A stretch of 64,000 nucleotides of DNA from Histoplasma ohiense (GCA_017607445.1 JAEVHH010000002.1:5610001-5674000), one strand, 5' to 3'. Positions 1-12,680 are shown, counted from the stretch's first letter. The notes: a model not told the origin generated them from the sequence alone. A program made the numbers and translations.

Positions 1-1037
1 TTGAATATGAGTATTATCAAAAACTATTCAACAAATGCTCTGTTCAAAGTTATGACAATTCATTTTTTGACAATGTCAGTGAGCAGTTATCTCATGCTCA
101 ATCTGCAAAGAATTATACTTATTTGACTGTTGATTTTGAGTCTTCTTCAGCTGCTGACTAGTGGCTGTGAATCTTGTATATATAGATGACAGCTTTTCAT
201 CATTGAATATTTCATGAATTCAAGAAGATTTGACAGAATGATAGAGAGAAGATTTGATAGATGATGAGATTACTTCTTCTTTGACATCTAATACTCTTTT
301 TGATGTCAATGTCTGAATTGTTAATTGAGAATTCAACACTTCAATGAAAGCTGCAGAACTGTGTATTACAGAGATGTTTGAGAATAGAGTTGAGATATCA
401 AAAAGATTAAAAGAGATGATAATCTTGATGTTAAATCTACTTATCTTCTTTTTATATAACTTCTTCAGAAGAATGATAATCTCTCTTCAATCTGTCTTCT
501 TTTCAAGAATGATTTTGATTGAAGATTTATATTTGTTTGATGAGATGACTGCTATACAATTTGCAACTTCTATCTTTTTACAGTTCTGCTTCATAATATA
601 CTCTTCAGCTATTCTTTTTGCAGTATATTATTATTATTATTATTCTTCAATTATAGATGTATACAGTCAGTGACTATGACATCTACCTGAAATACTTCAG
701 GATTTTTCAAATCAAGAATATTCTAATATACAAAAACAATTTGACACATGCATTAACAGAATTCCAGCCCAGAATCAAACAACTATTCAAACTATTCAAT
801 CCAAAAATAAAATCAAAAGAATGTCAATGGGTTAGCACAACTCAACTTCAAAACAAAGGAAATAAATATTATAAAAGACAGCAGCTATTAAAAATCAACA
901 GAAAAGAAAAAACATTTGCAATGACTATTATCAACAAATAATGAAGCAAACTGCTTGAAACAAATGAAAATTAACAATAAACAAAGTTAAAGAAAAGATC
1001 AAAATAAAATAAACAAAAACAACTGATCTAAATATCA
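1..1037. other. AT-rich stretch without a supported gene
   Basis: This stretch is strongly AT-rich, with short low-complexity open frames that have no recognisable domain. It adjoins the LINE fragment at 1038 and is probably decayed repeat DNA. A (tta)n run lies near 628-645. No coding gene is supported. Confidence 0.5.
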
Positions 1038-2250
1038 TCAAGTGACACTATTCAAACAAGCTCTTGTAGCAACATTTGACTCATTTAAATATTCAATTAA
1101 GAACATATTTCCAGCTTTTGTATTGAATAACAAACTCAAATTTAACTGATTCAGTTGATACTTCTCTCTCAGTCTCAATCTTAGTTCTGAATACTTTGTA
1201 CAAAGTAACAGAAGATGCTCTGGATTTTCATATAACTGACAATCTGAACATAGATCATTTAAATCATCTTTAAACTTTGCTAAATATGATTTGAAATGTC
1301 CATGTCTAAGCTTTAGCTGCATTATTGTAGCAAAAAGTTTCTTCTTACACTTTATTGAGCAAGTCTTCCACTTTGGCTTAGTTTCAAATCTGGAATAATG
1401 CACACTTTTTCTTTGCATGAACCAGACATCTTGCCACTTTTGTAAACATAATTCTCTTATTCTTCTTTTAATAAAAGACCATGTTACAATTCTTTGACAG
1501 CAGACTTCTAACTCAGTGGCTCTTTTTGCAGCTTTATCAGCCATTTCATTGCCATATATACCCATGTGAGCAGGCACCCAGTGAAGATGAATAGAACAAT
1601 TGAGTGAGATTTTTCTTTGGATATTTTGAAGACTTTTCAAAATCAGCTCTAGCATTGACTGTCCACTGCTGATTTTATTACTTTGAAGTCTTTTTAAGCC
1701 CTGCTTGACTATCGGAGAATATCCAAATATGCTCAAATCTTTTCCATTGTTCAATCTTCATTTCAATCAATTTGAAAGCTCTTGAAATTGCAAATAATTC
1801 AGCATTAAAAACTTCTGACTCTTTTCCAATTTGCCAAGAATCAAGAATATAGTTTTTATCATTTTCTGAATATGCTATTCCAGCTCCAAGATTGCCTGTT
1901 TTCTCACATTTTGAGCCATCAGTGTATATAAGAATTGCTTTATTTTTCACTTGTTTCAAAAGCTTTAAATGTTCTTGAGTCTGATCTTCTTTTGAAAGTT
2001 GACTAATGTTTAAATCAACAAGATTATCAAGACTTTTCTTCCAAGGAGAGAGATTTTCAATAGCTACTCTCTCTACATTTAAACTAGAGAAACAGTTCTT
2101 AATCATTGAGCAAATTCTAAATAACTGAGATGGTATCCTTCTTCTTTGTAAAGAACTTGAATTTTCAGATAAATCAGTCTCATTCCAATCAAGATAAAGT
2201 TCCCAATCTAATTTGCAGTATATTGAATATGATAGAAGCTGACAGTCATA
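1038..2250 (-). mobile_element. Decayed LINE (non-LTR retrotransposon) fragment, RNase H region
   Basis: This is the 3' coding end of a non-LTR retrotransposon. The upper half (about 2250 down to 1690) reads as RNase HI: IYTDGSK carries the first Asp, FNAELFAI the Glu and FSDSQAG the next Asp. After a one-base frame change near 1680-1700 the frame continues with HLHWVPAHMG and GNEMADKAAK, giving the last catalytic Asp. A C-terminal Cys/His cluster (CSDCQ...PEHLLLLC) follows, as in Tad/I-type fungal LINEs. The reverse transcriptase, endonuclease and ORF1 are absent, so the copy is 5'-truncated and frameshifted and cannot be autonomous. The in-frame reading can be followed up to about 2245, where homology-like text fades. 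Composition is more AT-rich than the neighbouring genes. The family assignment is from motifs only. Confidence 0.8.
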
Positions 2251-3316
2251 TTATTTGTTGTGATATTCTGTAACTTGATCTTTATAGACTTCTTTATTTC
2301 ATTGATAATCACTCATTCATACAGTCTGAATGAGATCTCAGACTCAGAAGTAGATATTCACAGAAATTGAGAATCTTCTGACTGTGTCTTTTTCTTCTTT
2401 TTCTTCTTATCCTTCTTCTCATCATCAGTTGGATTCTTGTCATTATCTGAAACATTCAGAACAGATGATTTGGGCAGACAAAGATGAAGAGTAGTTGGAG
2501 TCTCTTTATGAGCTTGCAAGACAGTAGAACAGTGGGTGTTGCAGGGCATATTGATGTATTTGATGATAAAGGTGCATATTTGATGATAAAGGTGTGTATT
2601 TGATGATAAAGGTGTGTATTTGGATGAATTGGATGATATTTGAATGATTCTAGAGATATGTGGATATTTTGGTTATTTTTGTGGTGTTTTGCTATTATTT
2701 TTCAGGGGGTGGCAGAAAATTCTGTTTTCGCAAGCTTTACGTCCGCCACAATAGAGGGAAGTGTGGGCCAGCCCTCCCAGGTTATCTTGTGGTTATGTAA
2801 ATAAATATAGTTGTATATATACTGTTACATCGAGATGGATGCAATGCTTGACTTGATTTAGGTGAAATTAAAAAATGTGGCTGCAAGGAATTATGAGCTG
2901 ATTGTTTAAGAGAGGTAAGTAGTTAACTACGGGACATAGTTGTTGTCAATAGAAGATGAATAGCATCACGTCCGATGGTTGCGTCCCAAAAAAAAAAATT
3001 AAAAATTAAAAATTAAAAAAAATTAAAAAAATTAAAAATGAAAAAGAAAATCCCCCTCTGGTTGTATGCGCCCGCTAGCAACTTGGCTGTGCCAAAACTT
3101 TATTATTTGCTGGTCCATCCCTCGGGAGTGACTAGTAAGAATTAACAGCCCTGTTACTGTCGTGCAAAACATTGAATTCCCCCAACAGCCAGTGAAATTC
3201 TGGAAGTAGTCTGGAATGGAGGATAAGAGATTTCAAGAGCGAAGAACAGTGACCCGAAGAAGAGCAAGAATAAAGCTTCATTGACTCCCCTCCCCATCCA
3301 TCTCGCCCATGACTTT
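2251..3316. other. Intergenic: repeat debris, tandem repeat and A-rich tract
   Basis: A Lys-rich 63-residue minus-strand open frame (2358-2549) has no recognisable domain and may be transposon debris. A 20-nt tandem repeat follows (listed separately). An A-rich tract with repeated 'aaaaatt' units lies at about 2988-3042. The part next to 3317 is the 3' flank of the RNA-dependent RNA polymerase gene. Confidence 0.4.
2557..2616. repeat. 20-nt tandem repeat, three copies
   Basis: The unit tatttgatgataaaggtgtg is repeated three times head to tail. The first copy ends in 'ca' and the other two are identical. A partial fourth copy begins at 2617. Confidence 0.85.
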
Positions 3317-6300
3317 TCAGTCCATCCCGATAAGTTGCATAAGTTCGTCCAGCGCTGAAGGCTGCAGATTATTTCCAAAGTCGATAATTTCTTCTTCTTG
3401 TCCTTCTTCCTGACTCCCGGCCACCAAAGCCAAATCACCTGCTGCTTCGGCTATATGAAGATTTTTCACATGCGCATCTCCTAGTTTCAAGGCATGCGCT
3501 TCACGCTGGGTAGCTGGCAAGGTGGGATTTGCGAAATACTTTTGCGGACGTGATCCAATGTCCAAACCATTTGAGCGAGTGGAAAGAGCGGGCGAAGTAA
3601 TGTGCTGAATGATTGGCTCCTGTGCTGGGATGGTAATTTTGCCTTGAATGTTTGGATAAGGCAGAGAAATAGACGGAGTGCTGACGTCGTCGTTAACCTC
3701 GAAAAACAAATCTGTGATTTCACCCTTCGTTCCATTAAACGGTGGGGTAATATTTTCTGTCTGGTGGACCGAGGATGCCGTCTCGTCAAACATTATACAT
3801 AGACGGTCAATCGGGTCCTGTTTGGAGTCTTCGAAGAGCTGCAAGACATTGCCAGCATGCTTCACGCCGTCTGAAGTTTCAACATCTGGGGGGAGAACAC
3901 TGGCCATGATTTTTCTGGGTTTGGACCCGCGAGGAATCTCAACCTGTATGTGGGCGGAGCACCCTCTGCGAGTCACTGGATTTTCAAAAGACTCATTTGC
4001 GATCCTACCAAGAATTGGCTGGAGTACCCAAGGGAAACTGATGAGGGGCAACTTTCTCTCCTGAAAATGTGAATTATCAACGAAAACATCGTGTTGTACA
4101 GCCACAGCTATCTCCCACTGTTCACTGGTCACTTTATACATCGCAACGGCAAGTGGCGCAAGATGCTCAAACTCCTTCCCCCCTGCTTTTTCGTGGCACA
4201 TAATGCGGAACTTCTCTCGTAGGGAGGATGATATGCGACCAATGTCTTCATGGAATTTGTAATCTTTAGTCATTTCCGAATGACTTAATACAAACGTTGA
4301 CCAGACTTCGAGTTCGGTCTTGATTTCATGTTGGGCCATGATCCGCCGCATATCCGCATCGTATTGTGTTTTGAGGTTAGTTGCAAAGCTTAACAATTCT
4401 TCATCAACTTCGATACCTGAGTTTAAAATCCGTTTGTCGAACTTTGGGCTTTCTACAGGAGACCAAAACGGTGGCTTTGAGTGCACATCTATGTGGCTAG
4501 CCATGTCGTACAATTGTCCGAGAATTTTTTGAGAAACATACTCCGCGTATTTGTTTCTCATTTTCCTTTCCATGAAGTGAGGCCACCTCCTTGGTTTCAA
4601 ATCTCGCGTCAGTTTAACTGGTATTCCTGATTTATTGTAATCAACCGCTGCGGAATGCAAGGCAGCGAGTTGAAGGCATTTCTCGTTCTTAACTCCCTCT
4701 TCCATATAATCTGCCAAGGCTAGGTGTGCAAGAGCAATTTGTGGAAGACGGTCGTTCTGCATATAGTTTACATAGAACTTGGTTATATCGTCAACAGTGA
4801 CGTCGCGATCTAGAACTTCAGGCTTCGGTGCGGCATAGTCCATTGGGTCATGAAACCAGTCCGTCGGTAATATATCCTGGTCCCAGATCACAACATAGTC
4901 ATCACCATCCAGATCACCCCCGGAACACATGCTTGAGATGTCTCGATCCCCAGTTTGTGGGAGGACAACAACGTCCCTAAGATGATGCAGTGAAGGCGCA
5001 TTGACTGCCTTGACAACACGTATATCACCCGGGTGAAGAGACGGATTTCGAGCAAGAATGCAAACACCCTCAATGATAACATATTTACCTTCACTATGTC
5101 GCCAGACTTGAACAAATATTTCAGGTAGACATGCCACGCTCTCCTCGTATGTTGCGTCTTGTCCTGGCCGTGAACTGCGGAAGTATCCTTTCAGAGTTTT
5201 GGTTTCATCGATGCAGCCCAAAAGGAAAGCTCCCTCATCTATCGCGATTTTGGCCTTTTCCTTGAGATACTTTATTTGCCACGTACGCCATAATTCAAGA
5301 AGCGATGAGACAAATGGCTCTTTCGATCCCTGGAATCCGTCGCGTACCATATCCGCGAGAATCAAGGTCATCTGGTTCGGGTCAACATGTGTTTGCAGAA
5401 GATGGACAGCCTGCTCCTCATTAGTCATGGCCTGCTCTAACTTATCCATCATCATGCGGAGTTTGGCGATAAAAACTTTGTCAGGAACACCCAGACAAGA
5501 CAAAACAAGAATGAGCTGGCGGTTTAGAGTCGCCAACGAGAAATGAGAATGTCTGATTATTTCAAGCCCATGATGTGCAGCCGCAAACTTGTATTGACTT
5601 TTTCGGATATGAACCTCTTGTCCATGGGCATCCGAAGAAACTGCGAGGATGCCTTTACAGCCACCAAGTCGGAATTGAAAGGCCGAAGGTGGCTGTCCAG
5701 ATGGAGTGTTAATTCCAAGGTCACTTTGGATCATTTGAGTTAAAAAATGCGATAATCGACCAACCCCATCTGAGAAGACGTAGCCGTTTCTCTCGATATC
5801 ATCAACCTCCTTTAATTGTACTGGACAGCTAGTGACTGCCCGAGTCGTAGAAAAGCATTGTCCCAGTCGCGCTGCGTATTTGGCAACGACCCTGATATTA
5901 TTCAAATCGCCCATCTGAGCACGGATGTTGGCAGCCGTGAGATGTGGTAGAGAAGCAAAGAAAAATGCCCCATGTTCCCTAAATTGGGAATTGCCGAATG
6001 CGAGAAACTCGTAGCGCCGATCGCCTATTATGATCCCGTGTTGCAATGTGCGCGTGACTCGTGCGTAAACTTCCGACATACACAGGTTGTTGCCGTTGCT
6101 ATTGGAGTATATCCTGCCCATGTACTTCTCATCACAGAATCGAACACGGAGAAAGCGGTCTGCATGCTCTCGATGGTAGCGGAATACGCGATTCGAGGTA
6201 TCAACAGATGGGATATCGTAATGGATTGTTGAAGGGGTAATGTCGGCACTTCTCATGTAACAACAATGCTCCGGAATTCTACCATGGGTCACTCCGTCGG

Positions 6301-7842
6301 GAAACGGTATGTCGAATATCTCCATTGGACTATAATAGACAGCCTTATTCATGGCAACATGCTCGAGAAGTTCCTTCGCCTTCTTCTCGCCTAGCTGAGC
6401 CAGCTGACGGACAAATGTTTCATCGAGTATGTATTCATTGAGGCACCCTTGGGATATGCATACCTCTAGCTGGTAGCGAACAGTGAAGGGGAGGGGAATA
6501 TACTCATCTCCTTCTAAATCTTCTAAGGATGATAGGGGTCTTGATTTGTGCGTGGACGGAGCATCAATCCATTTCCAAACAGTGGGTATAGGTTCAGCGC
6601 CTTTGATGACTTCAAAGTCATCACATTCTTGAATCTTGATATTGAAGTCCCTAAGTGCATCATGAAAAATCTGGAACTTCTTGTCGTCACTGACAGTATT
6701 TTCGTGTAAAACAAGTCTAAATGTCGTCCAGCGTCCTATGAGACAGCTTAGCAGGCTATTAAAAACCCAGTGTGTGCTGACATTATCTACTTACCAAAAT
6801 TAATATGTGAATTCTGTTTTCGGAGATTGACCGGCGTGCGAATGATTTTTTCGGGGTAATGTACGATATCTGTTTGTCGAATCCAGGTGTCCTGCGAGCT
6901 CCAGATATTTTCATTGGGCGGAAAGTGTTTCTTATCCAAGGTTGTAATCTGCTGATGGCAAATTGCTGGTGAATCTAAAGGGATCACCAGGGACACTTGA
7001 TCTGAGCTTCTCGTTTGAAAGATATTCGCTAGTAGCGAAAATCGGATGCGAAAACGCAATGGATTCTCCTTATAAATTGATTTTTCGACCTTAACGGAGA
7101 GGTTCAGTACATTGACGAATATACACAACTCCCGACGCTCAATGTCGAGGACCAGGCGAACAGTCTCTGATCTATTTGAGACAAGAGATTTTAACAGAAG
7201 GAAAGATTTCTCTCCGACCATAGACCCAAAATCCACCGAGAGGGCATGCAATTGCTGGGCAAGATTAGCGATGATTTAAAGATCCCATTCAACATAGACT
7301 TACGAGGCTGGCAGGATATTTCACCCCGGGTCTAGCCGGGCTCTCGATCGTTACAACGCGCTTCTGGGTCTCCATATGAATATCCAATAGTACAGACTCG
7401 TTGTTGTCAAGTGTCAGCACGTATCTCCGGTGCCTCCAGAAGTCCTCTCGCGGTGGCGGCCTAGAAGTATAGTCGAACAATTCAAAGACCAACGATCAAT
7501 AATAAAACACGAGATGAAGGGAGACTACATTGGGCTAATCACATACTTGAATCGAATCTTCCCTCCCCCTTCTCGTCTCCCTCCAGCATTCTCGAAGATT
7601 TCAATATAATCAATATTACCATACTTGGAAAATGATTTCCACAGCATGAAGGTATTGACATTTTTGGGGATGCGAGCCAACAATATCGAAATTGACTCCC
7701 ATGAAGCCCACTCGCCATTGATAAGAGACGTGTTTCCGAAATCGATATCCCGCAACCCCAATACCCTCGTGGGCGAAGAAAAGTTTGCACCACCTCTGAA
7801 CCCAGATCGAGGGGCGAACCCTTGCCCAGGGGATTGTGACAT
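3317..7842 (-). CDS. sad-1: RNA-dependent RNA polymerase, SAD-1 type
   Basis: This is a cellular RNA-dependent RNA polymerase that makes double-stranded RNA from single-stranded RNA for Dicer-dependent silencing. In Neurospora the SAD-1 branch acts in meiotic silencing. Exons are 7842-7547, 7460-7304, 7254-6795 and 6735-3317, which sum to 1443 codons plus stop with consistent phases. The catalytic loop GGDLDGDDYVVIWD lies near residue 911 and carries the conserved aspartates. It is followed by the family's conserved block (FYVNYMQND...HSAAVDYNKSG...PHFMERK). An RRM-like segment (LWKSFSKYGNIDYIEIFE) sits near residue 75. The start is the ATG opening MSQSPGQGFAP; the frame stays open upstream, so a longer N-terminus is possible. 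No catalytic residue is visibly lost. Transposon debris lies directly downstream. Confidence 0.93.
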
Positions 7843-8040
7843 TTCTAATAACGCAGTGCTATCATACCTAGAGTTTGAAATCGATGTTAGAACGGGGACT
7901 TTCTGGACCCAAAGCGTCCCAAGATCACTGGAAAGTGCTGGGTCTCGGTTGGACAAGTGGGCTATTTTGTGAAAATGGATTCCAGTGCAAGAGGTTGAAG
8001 TGAGGTGAATCTGGGAATAGAAATATCCCTCCACTAGTGA

Positions 8041-8535
8041 TTAAGATGAGAGGTACACATCCGAGACGATATGAGCAAGATTTATAACATACCCTAGTTG
8101 ATAGAAACTATAGATATCTACCCTAGGGCAATCTGGAGACCTTGGTGTTGGTGCTACCGCTGTTGCTGCTACTACTAAGTGAGGAGAGATGGAAGGCAGA
8201 TGAGAAGCAGAAGCAATGAGATGAGAGGTAGAACCTCGTGCCTGAGGTTGGGGTTGAGGTTGGGGTTGAGGCTGAGGTGTCAACAGCTGTGTTGTTTGAG
8301 GAAGCTGCTTTGGTCGTGTTGATGGCCAGAGAACATCAAGGGTTGTTTGCATATGAGATTTGACTGGAATGAGATGATTAACACAGCGGCCACCATGGCG
8401 ACGCTGAAGCAGCTGCTCGATTTGCTGCTGCCCCTGTTGCCGTTCAAGTAACTCCTCCGCATCCCGTTGCTTTCGTTTCATCAACTTCTCGCGGGCTGCG
8501 TCCTCCCTCATTCTTGCATTGCGAGGATCTCCCAT
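8041..8535 (-). CDS. Uncertain Q/P-rich hypothetical protein or 5' exon
   Basis: The 164-residue frame begins at an ATG (MGDPRNARMRED). Its basic, glutamine-rich helical segment (residues about 10-50, KRKQRDAEELLERQQGQQQ) could form a coiled coil. A (QP)n run encoded by a short CAACCT-like repeat follows near 8245-8280. A possible donor (gtatgt) lies near residue 150, so this may instead be an upstream exon of the neighbouring RNA-dependent RNA polymerase gene. No family is recognised. The coding character of the first half is reasonable, but the second half looks like low-complexity sequence. Confidence 0.3.
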   Translation of the reverse strand: MGDPRNARMREDAAREKLMKRKQRDAEELLERQQGQQQIEQLLQRRHGGRCVNHLIPVKSHMQTTLDVLWPSTRPKQLPQTTQLLTPQPQPQPQPQPQARGSTSHLIASASHLPSISPHLVVAATAVAPTPRSPDCPRVDIYSFYQLGYVINLAHIVSDVYLSS

Positions 8536-8598
8536 TCCCCGACTTCTCCTTGGCCGTTTATGTCGATTAATGGTAGCCCCGGTTGCTGATGCATGCTG

Positions 8599-8862
8599 TT
8601 ACGGAGGATGAAGGTCGTTAGCAGCAAGGTAGCTCTGAGAGGGGATTCTCAGGCGCATGAATGAGTGGGACATGGCCGTCAGAGTCTTGACCATGTTGGA
8701 TATATCCATGGACGCTAGACTGGTTCGCACATGCAGGAACCCGCGGGCGTTGCTCTGCAAGAAGCAGAGACATGCAGAAGCGGACAGTTTGTAGTGAGTG
8801 AATGTGTGTGGGAAATGGAAAGGGCAAATTACATTGAGCGTGTCCATCTCCGTGTCATGCAT
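8599..8862 (-). CDS. Possible small two-exon gene of unknown function
   Basis: Two exons, 8862-8833 and 8754-8599, join across a gtaatt/cag intron with a T-rich 3' end to give 61 residues, from MHDTEMDTLN to AANDLHPP. The protein has no signal peptide or membrane segment and looks helical. No family is recognised. The stop is followed in the same frame by the next open frame (8041-8535). A branch-like gctaac and a cag acceptor near 8598 could alternatively place this segment in an intron. It is included as a weak candidate because splice sites and codon choice look plausible. Confidence 0.25.
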   Translation of the reverse strand: MHDTEMDTLNVICPFHFPHTFTHYKLSASACLCFLQSNARGFLHVRTSLASMDISNMVKTLTAMSHSFMRLRIPSQSYLAANDLHPP

Positions 8863-10611
8863 CCTACCATAAAATAGACTTCGAAGTCGACTAGAAAGCG
8901 AAATTCCTGGTAGCCGAGATTTCTTGGGGAAAAAAAAGAAAGAAAACAGTGAGATAGGCCGGGGGAAAAGGGCCCCAAGTGACAGACTAAACACGAAAGA
9001 GAAGCTGGTCGTGGACATATAAACATGGGACCATCGATAGATGTATATATATGGGATATACTTATGCGTATACATTCCCCCTCCCTATACGCCTGGAACA
9101 CAGCAACGCTTTATTGTTCCTGGCTTAAATATAGAACTACACGAATACGGATTTTACCTGCGGGACAAGCGAAATCCGCCAAATCGAAGCCGCAATTGAC
9201 CTGACGGGCAATACCCAGGAGAATTTGCAAACAGCTTAGCTCTTGCGAGTAAAACATCTCGCCGCTGTTTAGAATGGAGGACCAAACTTCTCTCAGTTGC
9301 TACGCAAACCAATGCATGCATGAATGGCATTTTGATTCGGATGCTGCAACTACGCTTAGTCAATCCTCCTAACTGCAAACAAACCAGGTAAGCCATCCAA
9401 ATAAAGTATGAAAAACGGCTGTGAAAAAGGGTGTGAAACCTTTCTCCAAGGACCGCTGTGCTGTTGTGATAACGTCGACTTAAAGTAGTACTAGAGCGAT
9501 TCGATGGCGTTGGTAACGGTCTCGCAAAAAACTTCACAAGATAAGGGGAAATGTTTGCTTTCTTGGGGCTACAAAGGAAATCCAGTGTGAAAGGAAATAG
9601 ACTGGGAGAGCATCACAACGATCTCAAATTCGGTCAAAGGAAACAAGTATCTGAATAAAGTCATCAGAGACTCAAAGAATCTGGGGAAATTCGACAGGCT
9701 GGGCAAATTGTTTTGATGAAAGAGACGAAACACAAACAGCTTTCAAGCTGCTTCCGCTATATATTTAGAGTAAAAACATAAAAATACGTATTGTAGAAAA
9801 ATCGACATTGACTTTTGAGCCGGAATTGGTAAAAATTGAGCTACAGCGTTCGATCTGTGCCCAGCAAGATGTTGACAAAGGTGAGAGCTGAGTCTTGTCA
9901 TCCAGTCACCACTGGCGTAGGTAATGGTTGTCGCCTATCATGCATTTTGATCGCACGCTTCTTGCTCTCGCAACAGCGCCATCCTTACTGATAGTTGTGG
10001 TGGTGCTGGCAGAGCAAACTGTTGGAGGGATTGGATTGGACAATTCATGGCGCTGGTGGTGATCGAGCCAGTGGAACTCATCCTGCTGGCGCTAACTCGA
10101 AGGACATGTTTCCTCTAGTAGCTTCGTCAATTGATCAAATCTGAATGATGAACTCTTTGCTGTCAGATGAGGAGATAGATTTTATTGCTATAGCTAAAAC
10201 TGAGCATGGAGTTAAGAGTTTTTAATAATAATCATCAATGTTTGGCAGGTTAAAATCTCCACCGAATTCACCACCAAACTCTGCACCTATTTGACAACCG
10301 AGAGTTTCACACATAAGTTATCATTTTCTTTCGAGCGAAGATATCTATCCATCAAATATAAATTGGTAGTTGAATCCCCTTCTAGATAGATAGATAATCA
10401 GAGATCTACTCATCGTTTTATATGCCATTCTATCGCGTAATTACGATCACACCTTATTCGGGTTCATAAATACTAGTAGGACGTCCGTCAATATCCGACC
10501 ACCTAATAACTAATATTCCTCATCTCCATCCTCAACAATGACTTAACTCAACTTGTTTCTGTCTTCGTTCCTGTAAAAATCTATCAAACACACACTTTGA
10601 AACGAGCGGCC
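8863..10611. other. Intergenic region, no supported gene
   Basis: Short open frames on the minus strand (about 8829-9101 and 9154-9537) have no domains and look like chance. The right part is presumably the promoter and 5' UTR of the D-lactate dehydrogenase gene. It includes a gatagatagata run near 10384-10395. Confidence 0.4.
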
Positions 10612-12680
10612 ATGAGACCCTTCGGCCGGATTGCTACAGGCATTGGACGACGGGGGCTGGGATATCAACGCTCCGCACGATGGCTTGAGCAACGCTCACA
10701 GCCCATTTCCTATCGATGGAATAGCAACAATGCGTCTAGCTCTCAATCGCAAAAAACAGTTCCAAATTCATCCTTCGTCAAAGTTGGTCACGCTGTTGTT
10801 GCCACCATTGCTGGCGGGCTCGGATATGCGTTCGGTGCCGGCAGCGATTCGGTTCCTTCTCTTTCGCTGCTTTTTGGTCAAAGGGATGAAAAACCCAAGT
10901 ATGGGACGGTGAAGGACCTGGAAAAAGCAAGCATGATTCTTTTCAAAATAACAACCATATCGCAATACTCAGGCATTAAGAAGTGCACCTACATTCTAAG
11001 CTAATATGTATACCTATTTACAAATGTCCGCGAACTAACCAGGAACTGTTGGTGGTGGTGGTAGGCAATTGCCGAACTACGAACTTTGCTAGGAGAAGAC
11101 GCAATCAGCACGGATGATGAGGATCTGCATCTCCATGGTTATTCGGAATGGTCATCAATCAATTGTGAACAGCTACCCGTCGCCGTGGCCTATCCTAGGA
11201 ACACCCAGGAGGTCTCCCAGATCGCGAAAATATGCACCAAGTACCGAATGCCCATGATTCCATTTTCGGGTGGTAGCAGTCTTGAGGGGAACTTCTCAGC
11301 GCCCCGTGGAGGTATGAGCATCGACTTTGTCCATATGGACAAGATGATTGAGCTCCATGAAGATGATATGGATGTTGTCGTCCAGCCCTCTGTTCAATGG
11401 ATGCAATTGAACGAGGAAATTAAACACACCGGCCTCTTCTTCCCTATCGATCCAGGCCCATCTGCTAAGGTTGGTGGCATGGTTGGCACGAATTGTAGTG
11501 GCACCAATGCCGTCCGTTACGGAACCATGAAGGACTGGGTTCTTAACCTGACCGTGGTGCTGGCCGATGGGCGAGTTATTAAGACTCGAAGGCGGCCCCG
11601 TAAAAGCGCCGCGGGCTACAATTTAACAGGAATGTTCGTAGGATCCGAAGGGACACTAGGCATTGTCACGGAAATAACCCTAAAACTCGCTGTCTTACCT
11701 GAAGAGACGAGGGTAGGGGTCGCCACTTTCCCAACCATACGTGACGCCGCTTCTACCGCCATGAAGGTCATCCGCTCTGGTGTCCCTGTCCAATGTATGG
11801 AGATCCTTGACGAGGTGCAGATGAAAGTTATCAATGGTGCTGGCGGTACCAATCGAGTATGGAAGGAGGTTCCCACTCTCTTCTTCAAATTTTCGGGATC
11901 CCCAGCTAGCGTCGCTGATAACGTCAAAGCGACCAAGGCGATTGCCAAGAACAATAACAGCAGTTCTTTTGTATTTGCAAAGGACGACCAGGAGGCTCAT
12001 GAGCTGTGGACTGCTCGCAAACAATCTCTCTGGAGCATGATGGCACTTCGAAAGGAGGGAGATGACATTTGGTCTACAGATGTTGCAGTGCCTCTCTCTC
12101 GGCTCCCCGATATCATCGGTAAGTGAACTTGCAAGTTTGAGAAGAGACAGAAATAAAGAAATAAATGGGAAATTGCAAGCAGAGGCTGATTTAAGAATAC
12201 ACAACTAGAATCGTCAAAGAACGACATGGATAATTTAGGGTTATTTGCTAGCATCGTCGGCCACATTGGAGACGGTAACTTCCACGAGAGCATATTGTAT
12301 AACAAAGGAGACCCTGTCCAGCGGGCCAAAGTAGAAAAGAGCGTGTACGACATGGTTAACCTTGCATTGGAAATGGACGGTTCTTGCACAGTAAGTTTTT
12401 TGATCCATTTCATCCTCCTCTCGTTTTGCCCTTTCACCCCTTTGTATCACTGTGGATCCTTTTTTTATCGGCAATTACCAATGCTAACCACATGCATCTT
12501 CACTAGGGCGAACACGGTGTTGGGCTCGGTAAAAAGCAATCACTCCTCAAAGAAGTCGGATCGGACACCATCGAGGTTATGCGCAGTATCAAGCGCTCCC
12601 TCGATCCCCACTGGTTGTTAAATCCTGGGAAGATATTCGAAGCGACACGTAGTCTGGAGGAGGCTCCCATGGCTCTATAG
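10612..12680 (+). CDS. DLD1: D-lactate dehydrogenase (cytochrome c), mitochondrial
   Basis: This FAD flavoenzyme oxidises D-lactate to pyruvate and passes electrons to cytochrome c at the mitochondrial inner membrane. Exons are 10612-10926, 11065-12118, 12209-12390 and 12507-12680, giving 574 residues, close to the yeast Dld1 length. The N-terminus is Arg/Ser-rich without early acids (presequence), followed by a Gly/Ala-rich segment near residues 65-80 (TIAGGLGYAFGAG) that may anchor it. The FAD-binding PCMH domain starts near residue 143 (AVAYPRNTQEVSQIAK, PFSGGSSLEGN) and continues through GTNCSGTNAVRYG. The FAD-oxidase C-terminal domain ends with GHIGDGNFHE (about residue 473) and GEHGVGLGKK (about residue 518). 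The first intron has a GC donor (see findings). The ATG at 10612 is the first in frame that gives a good targeting peptide. Confidence 0.95.

Noticed and set aside
3602..7972. Several 60-128 residue plus-strand frames across the RdRP locus
   Set aside because: They are antisense shadows of the conserved minus-strand coding exons.
9154..9537. 127-residue minus-strand frame
   Set aside because: It has no domain, biased composition and a position in the likely regulatory region. It is most likely a chance frame.
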